Assembly: GCF_036231355.1 (NCBI RefSeq)
Contig: NZ_CP109496.1
Location: 5,022,001 to 5,086,000 of the forward strand
From: Streptomyces sp. NBC_01431
Lineage (GTDB): Bacteria > Actinomycetota > Actinomycetes > Streptomycetales > Streptomycetaceae
Direction: 5' to 3'
DNA length: 64,000 nt
The notes below the pieces were generated by a model. That model was not told the origin of the DNA and ran no database searches. It was given only the letters and a program-made list of their open reading frames with translations. The translations under genes and the position numbers were made by a program. Positions 1 through 9,399 of the stretch are shown here, one piece after another (positions within the stretch are counted from its first letter, which is position 1; the number at the start of each line of letters is the position of its first letter).

Positions 1-1
1 G

Positions 2-1162
2 GTCAAGGAGCTCGGCGGCCTGTACGTCCTTGGCACCGAGCGGCACGAGTCGCGGCGCATCGACAACCAGCTGCGCGGTCGCTCCGGCCGTCAGGGCGAC
101 CCGGGCGAGTCCCGCTTCTACCTGTCGCTCGGCGACGACCTGATGCGCCTGTTCAAGGCCCAGATGGTCGAGCGCGTGATGTCGATGGCCAACGTTCCGG
201 ACGACGTGCCGATCGAGAACAAGATGGTGACGCGCGCCATCGCGTCGGCCCAGTCGCAGGTCGAGCAGCAGAACTTCGAGACGCGCAAGAACGTTCTGAA
301 GTACGACGAGGTGCTCAACCGCCAGCGCGAGGTCATCTACGGCGAGCGCCGCCGTGTCCTGGAGGGCGAGGACCTGCACGAGCAGGTGAAGCACTTCATG
401 GACGACACGATCGACGCCTACATCCAGGCGGAGACCGTCGAGGGCTTCGCCGAGGAGTGGGACCTGGACCGGCTGTGGGGCGCCTTCAAGCAGCTCTACC
501 CGGTGAAGGTCACCGTGGAGGAGCTGGAGGAGGCGGCGGGCGACCGGGCGGGCATCACGGCCGAGTTCATCGCCGAGTCCGTCAAGGACGACATCTACGC
601 GCAGTACGCCGAGCGCGAGGAGCAGCTCGGCGCCGACATCATGCGCGAGCTGGAGCGCCGCGTCGTGCTCTCGGTCCTGGACCGCAAGTGGCGCGAGCAC
701 CTCTACGAGATGGACTACCTCCAGGAGGGCATCGGCCTGCGGGCCATGGCGCAGAAGGACCCGCTGGTCGAGTACCAGCGCGAGGGCTTCGACATGTTCA
801 ACGCCATGATGGAGGGCATCAAGGAGGAGTCGGTCGGCTACCTGTTCAACCTGGAGGTCCAGGTCGAGCAGCAGGTCGAGGAGGTCCCGGTCGAGGACTC
901 CGCGCCCGCCGAGGCGACCTCGCCCAACAGGGAGGACGCCATTCCGGCCGCGCGTCCCGAGATCCGCGCGAAGGGCCTGGACGCCCCGCAGCGCCCGGAC
1001 CGGCTGCACTTCTCGGCGCCGACGGTGGACGGCGAGGGCGGCGTGGTCGAGGGCGACTTCGACAACGGTGACGAGCCGGCCCGCTCGGAGGCGGACGGCA
1101 TGACGCGCGCCGAGCGCCGCAAGGCCCAGAAGAGCACGGGCGGCCGTCGCCGCAAGAAGTAA
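2..1162 (+). CDS. secA: Preprotein translocase ATPase SecA, C-terminal part (5' end outside window)
   Basis: This is the last 386 residues of SecA, the cytoplasmic ATPase that drives unfolded proteins through SecYEG. The reading frame is open from base 2, so the gene begins upstream of the window. Near the start lies the conserved helicase motif VI region, with RIDNQLRGRSGRQGDPGES followed by RFYLSLGDDLMRLF, and then the helical wing and scaffold domains. The usual C-terminal zinc-binding motif (CxCxSGKKxKxCC) is absent. The tail after about residue 290 is acidic and Pro/Ala-rich and ends in a basic KxxGGRRRKK-like stretch, which is typical of actinobacterial SecA1. A strong hairpin follows the stop codon. 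The identification is secure; only the N-terminal motor domains are missing from view. Confidence 0.97.
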   Translation, partial: VKELGGLYVLGTERHESRRIDNQLRGRSGRQGDPGESRFYLSLGDDLMRLFKAQMVERVMSMANVPDDVPIENKMVTRAIASAQSQVEQQNFETRKNVLKYDEVLNRQREVIYGERRRVLEGEDLHEQVKHFMDDTIDAYIQAETVEGFAEEWDLDRLWGAFKQLYPVKVTVEELEEAAGDRAGITAEFIAESVKDDIYAQYAEREEQLGADIMRELERRVVLSVLDRKWREHLYEMDYLQEGIGLRAMAQKDPLVEYQREGFDMFNAMMEGIKEESVGYLFNLEVQVEQQVEEVPVEDSAPAEATSPNREDAIPAARPEIRAKGLDAPQRPDRLHFSAPTVDGEGGVVEGDFDNGDEPARSEADGMTRAERRKAQKSTGGRRRKK

Positions 1163-1180
1163 CCGGCGGCGGTACGTCAT

Positions 1181-1214
1181 CGAGGGGCCCGGCACCGAGG
1201 TGCCGGGCCCCTCG
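1181..1214. terminator. Bidirectional hairpin terminator between secA and the Rv3235-like gene
   Basis: A perfect 15-bp inverted repeat (1181-1195 and 1200-1214) with a 4-nt loop lies 18 nt after the secA stop and directly abuts the stop codon of the convergent gene at 1216. There is no long T tract, as is usual in Streptomyces. It can serve both strands. Confidence 0.8.
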
Positions 1215-1215
1215 G

Positions 1216-1623
1216 CTATGCCGGGACGCGTTCGCCGCCGAGCTCGACGGCCGCGCAGCGCCAGCGCAGATCGGCGCCCTGCTCCAGCCTGAAGGCCATG
1301 GCGCGCACCTGCTCGCCGGCCGCGATGCAGGCGGCCGCTTCCACGATCCCGCGGTCCAGTGGGGCGGCACGGCAGGAGCGGACGACGGGACGGGTGCCGC
1401 GGGTGCGGAAGGGCGTGCGTGGGGCGAGGCGCACCAACTGCTCGTAGGCGTCTCCCACAGTCAGACCCAGCATCCAGTGCACCGGCCGTTCGCCGCTGAG
1501 CACCGCGAGCAGTTTCTGCGCGAACAGGTCGTGCGGCGTCAGGCGCTGCGGCCGCCGGGTTCCGGTGCTGCTGGGCCTGCGCTGGTCGCCGCGTCCCGCG
1601 GGCCCGGTCGTGGTCCTGCTCAT
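1216..1623 (-). CDS. Rv3235-family protein (unknown function)
   Basis: A 135-residue basic protein of the family found next to secA in actinobacteria (Rv3235 in M. tuberculosis). The start at 1623 (MSRTTTGP) is preferred over an ORF extending to 1698, because the extra 25 residues look like translated leader. Residues 1-35 are basic and low in complexity. The conserved core begins at PHDLFAQKLLAVLSGERPVHW and ends in a predicted alpha/beta fold with a WRCAAVELG strand. No catalytic motif is visible. It is convergent with secA across a shared terminator, and its conserved position hints at a secretion-related role, but that is inference only. Confidence 0.85.
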   Translation of the reverse strand: MSRTTTGPAGRGDQRRPSSTGTRRPQRLTPHDLFAQKLLAVLSGERPVHWMLGLTVGDAYEQLVRLAPRTPFRTRGTRPVVRSCRAAPLDRGIVEAAACIAAGEQVRAMAFRLEQGADLRWRCAAVELGGERVPA

Positions 1624-1900
1624 GGCTGGCGCCCCCTTCGATACCAGTGGGTAACTTCTGTTGGGGATCTTGTACGGGGGCGGCGGAAGCGGCCGCAAGG
1701 TCCGTACCGGTGGCCGACGGGGGCGTACGGATTCACCTATCCGGATGAATGGTTACTGGGTCTTCCCAGGTGGGGGCGTTTCAGGCCGGCCCGGCGTGGG
1801 CGGGTGCCCGACGGACACCGGCAGCTCGAAGGGGGACTCCCGCGCGTATCCTGAAGCCGTCTTGCGACCGGATGAGACGACGAGAAGAGAGCGGTCTGTC

Positions 1901-2407
1901 ATGCGCGTGTACGTACCCCTGACGATCTCCGGTCTTGCGACGGCGCACGGTGCGGGAGAGCTCGGCCCCGCGCCGCTCACCGCGTACGCCGTCACCCCCG
2001 GACTGCGCGAGTGGTACGTCTCCGACGACATCGAGGAGCTGGAGTACGCGGCGCTCAGCCGGGCCGCCGCCGCCTCGCTGCGGCTGCTCGCCGGGGAGCC
2101 GGGCACGGCCCGGCGCCGCGTCGTGATCGCCGCGGACGTGCCGGACGGAACCGCGAGCGCCGATCCCGACCGCGGTCTGGACGCGAGCTCGCTGGGCGAG
2201 GTGCGCATCACCGCCCCGGTGGCGCTGGCCAAGGCCGCCGCCGTGCACGTGGACGCCGAGGACGCGGTGGCCGACGTGACGGCCGCCGTGGACGCGCTCG
2301 GCGCGGCCGACCACGGCGACGACGACGCGCAGTTCACGGTGGACGGCGCCGAGGACCACGAACTGCTGTGGTTCGGCGTGCAGGAGATCCCCAACCTGAT
2401 CGCCTGA
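1901..2407 (+). CDS. DUF6912-like conserved actinobacterial protein
   Basis: A 168-residue acidic, alanine-rich protein beginning MRVYVPLTISGLA. The match to the family now called DUF6912 (short actinobacterial proteins starting with an RVYVP strand) is from memory. A purine-rich ribosome-binding stretch (gagaagagag) precedes the ATG at 1901, so the longer ORF from 1661 is rejected. No signal peptide, membrane segment or catalytic motif is visible. It ends 56 nt before the HAD hydrolase on the same strand, which appears to have its own promoter. The function is unknown. Confidence 0.85.
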   Translation: MRVYVPLTISGLATAHGAGELGPAPLTAYAVTPGLREWYVSDDIEELEYAALSRAAAASLRLLAGEPGTARRRVVIAADVPDGTASADPDRGLDASSLGEVRITAPVALAKAAAVHVDAEDAVADVTAAVDALGAADHGDDDAQFTVDGAEDHELLWFGVQEIPNLIA

Positions 2408-2451
2408 CCTGCTGGTTCTTCGGCCCGGGGTCCGTTGTCAGTGCCGGTGGG

Positions 2452-2457
2452 TACCGT
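2452..2457 (+). promoter_or_regulatory. Candidate -10 element giving a leaderless HAD-hydrolase mRNA
   Basis: TACCGT lies exactly 6 nt before the ATG at 2464, with no Shine-Dalgarno sequence between. That spacing puts the transcription start at or next to the start codon. No good -35 hexamer is visible at 16-19 nt spacing. Confidence 0.45.
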
Positions 2458-2463
2458 TCTTGC

Positions 2464-3159
2464 ATGGGGAACGGCAGGCAGTGCACGGGGAAGCGCCCGG
2501 CTCATCTGGTCTGGGACTGGAACGGGACACTGCTCGATGACAACACGGCGGTCATCGAGGCGACCAACGCCGCCTTCGCGGAGCTCGGCCTGGAGCCGAT
2601 CACGCTGGAGCGCTACCGCGAGCTGTACTGCGTGCCCATTCCCCGCTTCTACCAGCGCCTGATGGGGCGGCTGCCCACCGACGCCGAGTGGCTGCTCATG
2701 GACGCGGCCTTCCACCGGCAGTACTGGGCGCGGGCGGATCGCTGCGGGCTCACCGAGGGCGCGGCCGAGCTCCTCGCCGCGCGCCGGGCCGCCGGGCTGA
2801 GCCAGTCACTGCTGTCCATGGCACCCCACGAGCACTTGGTGCCGATCGTGCGGCGGCACGGCATCACCGAGCACTTCATACGCGTCGACGGACGCACCGG
2901 GCCCTCGCACGGCAGCAAGGCGGAGCACATGGTGCGCCACCTGACCGCGCTGCGGGTCACCGACGCGGGGATATCCGGGGAGCGGGTCGTGGTCATCGGC
3001 GACGCGGTGGACGACGCGGTGGCGGCGGCCGCGGTGGGGGCGGCGGCGGTGCTGTTCACCGGGGGGTCGCACAGTCGGGCGAGCCTTGTGGTGGCCGGGG
3101 TGCCGGTTGTCGACTCGCTCGCGGAAGCCGTTGCCGTGGCGGAGGAACTGGTGGGCTGA
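2464..3159 (+). CDS. HAD-superfamily hydrolase with DxN instead of DxD
   Basis: A 231-residue haloacid-dehalogenase-fold hydrolase resembling phosphoglycolate phosphatase. Motif I is DWNGTLLDD at residues 18-26, so the nucleophile Asp18 is present but the +2 acid/base Asp is Asn20. A helical cap follows at about residues 30-95. Motif II is near SLLSMAP, motif III is a Lys in SKAEH, and motif IV is VVIGDAVDDAVAA. The Asn substitution occurs in an actinobacterial subgroup and may alter chemistry or substrate range. The start ATG has no ribosome-binding site but sits 6 nt after a -10 hexamer, suggesting leaderless translation. The substrate cannot be assigned. Confidence 0.88.
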   Translation: MGNGRQCTGKRPAHLVWDWNGTLLDDNTAVIEATNAAFAELGLEPITLERYRELYCVPIPRFYQRLMGRLPTDAEWLLMDAAFHRQYWARADRCGLTEGAAELLAARRAAGLSQSLLSMAPHEHLVPIVRRHGITEHFIRVDGRTGPSHGSKAEHMVRHLTALRVTDAGISGERVVVIGDAVDDAVAAAAVGAAAVLFTGGSHSRASLVVAGVPVVDSLAEAVAVAEELVG

Positions 3160-3276
3160 CCAGCGGTGGTGCGAGGACCCGGGGTGCTGCCCCGGACCCC
3201 CGCTCCGCAATCGCCTGGGGCTGGATTTCGCCGACCGGGTCCGGCCGGGTCCGGCACCGGTCCGGCGGGATGACGG

Positions 3277-3843
3277 TTACGTCACCGGCGCCTTCGACCG
3301 CAGCACCGTCAGGAACTCCCGCATCCAGCTGGAGTGGTCCGGCCACGCCCTCGCCGAGACCAGCGTGCCGTCCACCACCGTCTCCGCGTCCTGGAAGGTC
3401 GCACCCGCCGTCTGCATGTCCGGCTCAAGGGCCGGGTACGCGGTGACGCGGCGCCCGGCCAGGCCGCCGATCGCGGCGGTGAGCAGCGGACCGTGGCAGA
3501 TCTGGGCGACCGGCTTGTCGGTGTCGAAGAAGGCCTTGAGGATCTTCCGCAGCTCCGGGTCGTTGCGGAGGTACTCGGGGGCCCGGCCGCCGGGGATCAC
3601 CAGTGCGACGTACTGGCCGGGGTCGACTTCCGTGAACGCGAGGTCGGCCGGCCAGGTGTAGCCGGGCTTCTCGGTGTATGTGTCGAAGCCGGGCTCGAAG
3701 TCGTGGACCACGAACCGGAGCTTCTTGCGGGCGGGGGCCGCGATGTGGACCTCGTACCCCTCCTCTCGCAGGCGCTGGTACGGATAGAGCACCTCAAGGG
3801 ACTCGGCGGCGTCGCCGGTCACGATCAGGATCTTGGCTGCCAT
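3277..3843 (-). CDS. DJ-1/PfpI family protein
   Basis: A 188-residue class-I glutamine-amidotransferase-like protein of the DJ-1/PfpI superfamily. It opens with the beta strand KILIVTGD. The predicted nucleophile is Cys116 in the elbow AQICHGP, followed by His117. A conserved acidic residue (Glu14 or Glu17) in the ESLEVLYP segment can pair with the Cys. Family members act as proteases, glyoxalase/deglycases or chaperones, so the exact activity is open. It is convergent with the HAD gene and divergent from the glutamate dehydrogenase gene, with a 495-bp intergenic region that may hold both promoters. Confidence 0.9.
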   Translation of the reverse strand: MAAKILIVTGDAAESLEVLYPYQRLREEGYEVHIAAPARKKLRFVVHDFEPGFDTYTEKPGYTWPADLAFTEVDPGQYVALVIPGGRAPEYLRNDPELRKILKAFFDTDKPVAQICHGPLLTAAIGGLAGRRVTAYPALEPDMQTAGATFQDAETVVDGTLVSARAWPDHSSWMREFLTVLRSKAPVT

Positions 3844-4338
3844 GGCTGCACTCCCTCACCGGGGCCGCAGCCCCGAAGAACTCAAAGCTCCAACGAACCG
3901 AAGGCTCGAAGGAACTGGAGGCCGATCGCACATGCGGATTCCGTACCGGTCAACGTGCCCGCGCGGCGCCGGTTTGCCAAGAGGGCTCGTTGTGGCCGCC
4001 GCTTTCTGTCCAGACTGTCCAACTTCTGGCCCAACGTTTGTACACATGAGGCTCGTGACGGTGCGGGGGTCAAGAGCGATAGCCTTGTCCCGTGATCAGC
4101 GCGATATGCCGCGGAGGCACTGACGCCTCTGCCCTGCGCCCGGAGCACCACCGTGCCCGGGTAGTCGCTGATTCCCTCCACCCGGAATCAAGGCGCGAGG
4201 CCACAAAATTGGCCGGTATGCGCCCGGGTATCTCTCATCGCGGCATAGCGTCGACACCGACCGGACACCCCGCGTCGTGGCGTTGCGTCGCTTCTTTCCC
4301 CTACGTCACGCAACGGCGCGCGACAGGAGCCAGAGGAC
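3844..4338. other. Divergent intergenic region, pfpI-like gene / NAD-glutamate dehydrogenase
   Basis: No coding sequence is convincing in these 495 bp; the short ORFs here lack ribosome-binding sites and Streptomyces codon bias. The region should contain the outward promoters of both flanking genes. The only clear structure is the inverted repeat at 4281-4315. No confident -10/-35 pair was found. Confidence 0.6.
4281..4315. promoter_or_regulatory. Inverted repeat CGTTGCGT-N19-ACGCAACG upstream of gdh
   Basis: Perfect 8-bp arms at 4281-4288 and 4308-4315 are separated by a pyrimidine-rich 19-nt spacer, 23 nt before the gdh ATG. It may be an operator or a 5' leader hairpin. A related CGTTGC-N7-GCAACG repeat lies upstream of the GH20 gene. 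Confidence 0.4.
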
Positions 4339-7300
4339 ATGCAGACCAAGCTGGACGAAGCCAAGGCCGAGCTGCTCGCACGGGCGGCCCGGGTAGCTGA
4401 GAACAGCCCGGTCGGGGGGCCCGGCGGCCTGGGGGCAGACCCCCGGACCGATCGGGCAGCCGCGACCGGGTCCACGAGCGGGGCGGGCCCTGACCAGGGC
4501 AGCGTGCTCGGGTACCTCCAGCGCTATTACCTGCACACCGCACCCGAGGACCTCGCCGACCGTGACCCGGTCGATGTCTTCGGCGCAGCTCTCTCCCACT
4601 ACCGGCTCGCGGAGAACCGGCCGCAGGGCACCGCCAACGTCCGGGTGCACACCCCGACGGTCGAGGAGAACGGCTGGACCTGCAGCCACTCCGTGGTCGA
4701 GGTCGTCACCGACGACATGCCCTTCCTGGTCGACTCGGTCACCAACGAGCTGTCCCGGCAGAACCGCGGCATCCACGTAGTGATCCACCCGCAGGTCGTC
4801 GTACGCCGCGACCTGACCGGCAAGCTCATCGAGGTGCTGGACACCGGCGCCCAGACCGCCGAGCTGCCGCACGACGCGCTCACCGAGTCCTGGATCCACG
4901 TCGAGATCGACCGCGAGACCGACCGCGCCGACCTGAAGCAGATCACCGCCGATCTGCTCCGCGTCCTGTCCGACGTACGGGAAGCCGTCGAGGACTGGGA
5001 GAAGATGCGCGACGCCGCGCTGCGCATCGCCGACGAGCTGCCCAAGGAGCCGAAGGCCGGCGACCTGGACGAGCAGGACGTCGAAGAGGCCCGCGAGCTG
5101 CTGCGCTGGCTCTCCACCGACCACTTCACCTTCCTCGGCTACCGCGAGTACCAGCTCACCGACGACGACTCCCTGGCCGCCGTCCCCGGCACCGGTCTCG
5201 GCATCCTGCGCTCCGACCCGCATCACGGCGAGGACGACGGGCACCCCGTCTCCCCCTCCTTCAGCCGGCTGCCCGCCGACGCCCGCGCCAAGGCCCGCGA
5301 GCACAAGATCCTGGTGCTGACCAAGGCCAACAGCCGAGCCACCGTGCACCGGCCGTCCTACCTCGACTACGTCGGCGTGAAGAAGTTCGACGAGCAGGGC
5401 AACGTCGTCGGCGAGCGCCGCTTCCTCGGCCTGTTCTCCTCGGCCGCGTACACCGAGTCCGTGCGCCGCGTGCCGGTGGTGCGCCGCAAGGTGGACGAGG
5501 TGCTGCGGGGCGCCGGGTTCTCGCCCAACAGCCACGACGGCCGCGACCTGCTCCAGATCCTGGAGACCTACCCGCGCGACGAGATCTTCCAGACCCCGGC
5601 CGACCAGCTGCGCTCCATCGTGACCTCGGTCCTGTACCTCCAGGAGCGGCGCCGCCTGCGCCTGTACCTGCGTCAGGACGAGTACGGCCGCTACTACTCG
5701 GCGCTGATCTACCTGCCGCGCGACCGCTACACCACGGGCGTACGGCTGCGGCTCATCGACATCCTCAAGGAGGAGCTCGGCGGCATCAGCGTCGACTTCA
5801 CCGCCTGGAACACCGAGTCGATCCTGTCGCGGCTGCACTTCGTGGTCCGCGTCCCGGCCGGCACCGAGCTCGCCGAGCTCACCGACGCCGACTCCGAGCG
5901 CATCGAGGCCCGCCTGGTGGAGGCCGCCCGCTCCTGGGCCGACGGCTTCTCCGACGCGCTGACCGCCGAGTGCGGCGAGGAGCGCGCCGCCGAGCTGCTG
6001 CGCCGCTACGGGCACGCCTTCCCCGAGGGCTACAAGGCCGACCACTCGCCGCGCGCCGCCGTCGCCGACCTCGTCCACCTGGAACAACTCACCCACGGGC
6101 GCAATGACTTCGCGCTCTCCCTGTACGAGCCGGTGGGTGCGGCTCCCGGCGAGCGCCGCTTCAAGATCTACCGGATCGGCGAGCAGGTCTCCCTTTCCGC
6201 GGTGCTCCCCGTGCTCCAGCGCCTCGGCGTGGAGGTCACCGACGAGCGCCCCTACGAGCTGCGCTGCGCGGACCGCACGCACGCCTGGATCTACGACTTC
6301 GGCCTGCGCATGCCGAAGAAGACCAACGGCAGCGGCGACTACCTCGCCGACGACGCCCGCGAGCGCTTCCAGGAGGCCTTCGCCGCCACCTGGACCGGCG
6401 CCGCGGAGAACGACGGCTTCAACTCCCTCGTACTGCGGGCCGGGCTCAACTGGCGCCAGGCGATGGTGCTGCGCGCGTACGCCAAGTACCTGCGCCAGGC
6501 CGGTTCGACGTTCAGCCAGGACTACATGGAGGACACCCTCCGCGACAACGTCCACACCACCCGGCTGCTGGTCTCGCTCTTCGAGGCGAGGCTCTCGCCG
6601 GACCGCCAGAAGGCCGGCACCGAGCTGATCGACGGGCTCCTCGAAGAGCTCGACGGAGCGCTCGACCAGGTGGCGAGTCTGGACGAGGACCGCATCCTGC
6701 GCTCCTTCCTGACCGTCATCAAGGCGACGCTGCGGACCAACTTCTGGCAGAAGACGGCCGAGGGCACCCCCCACGCGTACGTCTCGATGAAGTTCGACCC
6801 GCAGATGATCCCCGACCTCCCGGCGCCCCGCCCGGCGTTCGAGATCTGGGTGTACTCGCCGCGCGTGGAGGGCGTCCACCTGCGCTTCGGCAAGGTCGCC
6901 CGCGGAGGGCTGCGCTGGTCCGACCGGCGTGAGGACTTCCGCACCGAGATCCTCGGCCTGGTCAAGGCGCAGATGGTGAAGAACACCGTCATCGTGCCGG
7001 TCGGCGCCAAGGGCGGCTTCGTCGCCAAGCAGCTCCCGGACCCGTCGGTGGACCGCGACGCGTGGCTGGCCGAGGGCATCGCGAGCTACAAGACGTTCAT
7101 CTCGGCGCTGCTCGACATCACCGACAACCTGGTCGCGGGCGAGGTCGTCCCGCCGGCCGGCGTGGTGCGCCACGACGAGGACGACACCTACCTGGTGGTC
7201 GCCGCCGACAAGGGCACCGCGACGTTCTCGGACATCGCCAACGACGTGGCGATCAGCTACGACTTCTGGCTGGGCGACGCCTTCGCCTCCGGCGGCTCCG

Positions 7301-9312
7301 CCGGATACGACCACAAGGGCATGGGCATCACCGCCCGCGGCGCCTGGGAGTCCGTCGAGCGGCACTTCCGTGAGCTCGGCCACGACACCCAGAGCGAGGA
7401 CTTCACGGTCGTCGGTGTCGGTGACATGTCGGGTGACGTGTTCGGCAACGGCATGCTGCTCTCCGAGCACATCCGCCTGGTCGCGGCCTTCGACCACCGG
7501 CACATCTTCATCGACCCGAAGCCGGACGCGGCCGTCTCCTACGCCGAGCGCCGCCGCCTGTTCGACCTGCCGCGCTCCAGCTGGGCCGACTACAACAAGG
7601 AACTGCTCTCGGCGGGCGGCGGCATCCACCCCCGTACCGCCAAGTCGATCCCGCTGAACGCGCACATCCGCGAGGCCCTCGGCATCGAGGCCGGCGTCAC
7701 CAAGCTGACCCCGGCCGAGCTGATGCAGGCGATCCTCAAGTCGCCGGTCGACCTGCTGTGGAACGGCGGCATCGGTACGTACGTGAAGTCGTCCGCGGAG
7801 TCGAACGCGGACGTCGGCGACAAGGCCAACGACGCGATCCGCGTCAACGGCGATGACCTGCGGGTCAAGGTCGTCGGCGAGGGCGGCAACCTGGGCCTGA
7901 CCCAGCTCGGCCGCATCGAGTTCGACCGCAAGGGCGGCAAGGTCAACACCGACGCCATCGACAACAGCGCGGGCGTGGACACCTCCGACCACGAGGTGAA
8001 CATCAAGATCCTGCTCAACGGTCTGGTCACGGACGGCGACATGACCGTCAAGCAGCGCAACAAGATCCTCGCCGCGATGACCGACGAGGTCGGGGAGCTG
8101 GTTCTGCGCAACAACTACGCGCAGAACACCGCGCTGGCCAACGCGGTCGCCCAGTCCCCCTCGCTGCTCCACGCCCACCAGCGCTTCATGCGGCGTCTGG
8201 GCCGCGACGGACACCTGGACCGGGCGCTCGAATTCCTGCCCAACGACCGCCAGATCCGTGAACTCCTCAACAGCGGGCGGGGGTTGAGCCAGCCCGAGCT
8301 CGCGGTGCTGCTCGCCTACACCAAGATCACGGTGGCCGACGAGCTGATCCACACGGTGCTTCCGGACGACCCGCACCTGGCCAAGCTGCTGCACGCCTAC
8401 TTCCCGCGGCAGCTCCGCGAGAAGTTCACCGAGGCCGTCGACGGGCACCCGCTGCGCCGCGAGATCATCACGACGGTGCTGGTCAACGACACCGTCAACA
8501 TCGGTGGCTCGACCTTCCTGCACCGGCTGCGCGAGGAGACCGGGGCATCGCTCGAAGAGATCGTGCGGGCGCATGCAGCGGCCCGCGAGATCTTCGGCGT
8601 GAACGCCGTGTGGGACGCCGTGGAGGCGCTCGACAACAAGGTCGACGCCGCGGTCCAGACCCGCATCCGGCTGCACTCGCGCCGCCTGGTCGAGCGCGGC
8701 ACCCGCTGGCTGCTCAACAACCGGCCGCAGCCGCTCCAGATCGCCGAGACCATCGAGGACTTCTCGACCGGTGTGGCACAGGTCTGGGACGCGCTCGCGG
8801 ATCTGCTCAAGGGCGCCGACCTGGAGTGGCACCAGGGCATCCTGGACGAGCTGACCGGCGCGGGCGTCCCCGAGGAGCTCGCGCGGCGGGTCGCCGGGTT
8901 CTCCTCGGTCTTCCCGGCGCTCGACATCGTGGCCATCGCGGCCCGTACTGGCCAGGAGCCGCTCCAGGTCGCCGAGGTCTACTACGACCTGGCCGACCGG
9001 CTGCGGATCACCCAGCTCCTCGACCGGATCATCGAGCTGCCGCGGGCCGACCGCTGGCAGTCGATGGCCCGCGCCGCCATCCGCGAGGACCTGTTCGCGG
9101 CCCACGCCGGGCTCACCCAGGACGTCCTGTCGGCGGGCAACGGCACCTCCTCGCCCGAGCAGCGTTTCAAGGCGTGGGAGGAGCAGAACGCGGCGATCCT
9201 GGGCCGCGCCCGCACCACCCTGGAGGAGATCCAGTCCTCCGACGCGTTCGACCTGGCGAACCTGTCCGTGGCCATGCGGACGATGCGGACGCTGCTGCGC
9301 ACGCATAGCTAG
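4339..9312 (+). CDS. gdh: NAD-dependent glutamate dehydrogenase, large (about 180 kDa) class
   Basis: A 1657-residue enzyme of the 180-kDa NAD-GDH class first described in Streptomyces and Pseudomonas. It oxidatively deaminates glutamate to 2-oxoglutarate and ammonia with NAD+. The N-terminal 700 residues hold ACT-like regulatory domains. The catalytic Glu/Leu/Phe/Val-dehydrogenase core begins with RGGLRWSDRREDFRTEILGL, and the PVGAKGGF segment with its Lys near residue 891 follows. The dinucleotide-binding region includes VVGVGDMSGDVFGNGML, and a long helical C-terminal domain ends the protein. The start ATG has GGAG about 9 nt upstream. The length fits the family. A same-length antisense ORF is a coding-bias shadow. 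Confidence 0.96.
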   Translation: MQTKLDEAKAELLARAARVAENSPVGGPGGLGADPRTDRAAATGSTSGAGPDQGSVLGYLQRYYLHTAPEDLADRDPVDVFGAALSHYRLAENRPQGTANVRVHTPTVEENGWTCSHSVVEVVTDDMPFLVDSVTNELSRQNRGIHVVIHPQVVVRRDLTGKLIEVLDTGAQTAELPHDALTESWIHVEIDRETDRADLKQITADLLRVLSDVREAVEDWEKMRDAALRIADELPKEPKAGDLDEQDVEEARELLRWLSTDHFTFLGYREYQLTDDDSLAAVPGTGLGILRSDPHHGEDDGHPVSPSFSRLPADARAKAREHKILVLTKANSRATVHRPSYLDYVGVKKFDEQGNVVGERRFLGLFSSAAYTESVRRVPVVRRKVDEVLRGAGFSPNSHDGRDLLQILETYPRDEIFQTPADQLRSIVTSVLYLQERRRLRLYLRQDEYGRYYSALIYLPRDRYTTGVRLRLIDILKEELGGISVDFTAWNTESILSRLHFVVRVPAGTELAELTDADSERIEARLVEAARSWADGFSDALTAECGEERAAELLRRYGHAFPEGYKADHSPRAAVADLVHLEQLTHGRNDFALSLYEPVGAAPGERRFKIYRIGEQVSLSAVLPVLQRLGVEVTDERPYELRCADRTHAWIYDFGLRMPKKTNGSGDYLADDARERFQEAFAATWTGAAENDGFNSLVLRAGLNWRQAMVLRAYAKYLRQAGSTFSQDYMEDTLRDNVHTTRLLVSLFEARLSPDRQKAGTELIDGLLEELDGALDQVASLDEDRILRSFLTVIKATLRTNFWQKTAEGTPHAYVSMKFDPQMIPDLPAPRPAFEIWVYSPRVEGVHLRFGKVARGGLRWSDRREDFRTEILGLVKAQMVKNTVIVPVGAKGGFVAKQLPDPSVDRDAWLAEGIASYKTFISALLDITDNLVAGEVVPPAGVVRHDEDDTYLVVAADKGTATFSDIANDVAISYDFWLGDAFASGGSAGYDHKGMGITARGAWESVERHFRELGHDTQSEDFTVVGVGDMSGDVFGNGMLLSEHIRLVAAFDHRHIFIDPKPDAAVSYAERRRLFDLPRSSWADYNKELLSAGGGIHPRTAKSIPLNAHIREALGIEAGVTKLTPAELMQAILKSPVDLLWNGGIGTYVKSSAESNADVGDKANDAIRVNGDDLRVKVVGEGGNLGLTQLGRIEFDRKGGKVNTDAIDNSAGVDTSDHEVNIKILLNGLVTDGDMTVKQRNKILAAMTDEVGELVLRNNYAQNTALANAVAQSPSLLHAHQRFMRRLGRDGHLDRALEFLPNDRQIRELLNSGRGLSQPELAVLLAYTKITVADELIHTVLPDDPHLAKLLHAYFPRQLREKFTEAVDGHPLRREIITTVLVNDTVNIGGSTFLHRLREETGASLEEIVRAHAAAREIFGVNAVWDAVEALDNKVDAAVQTRIRLHSRRLVERGTRWLLNNRPQPLQIAETIEDFSTGVAQVWDALADLLKGADLEWHQGILDELTGAGVPEELARRVAGFSSVFPALDIVAIAARTGQEPLQVAEVYYDLADRLRITQLLDRIIELPRADRWQSMARAAIREDLFAAHAGLTQDVLSAGNGTSSPEQRFKAWEEQNAAILGRARTTLEEIQSSDAFDLANLSVAMRTMRTLLRTHS

Positions 9313-9399
9313 CGCGTGCGTGGCTGAGCGCGGGGGCCGGGTCGGCATCCACGGGGCCTTGCTCAAGGTACCCGGGGCGCTGCCCCGGCCCCCCGCTCC

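Noticed and set aside
4306..9366. A 1686-residue ORF antisense to glutamate dehydrogenase
   Set aside because: It mirrors the sense gene almost end to end, has no recognisable domain and is rich in His/Arg/Val/Gly as expected for the complement of GC-biased codons.
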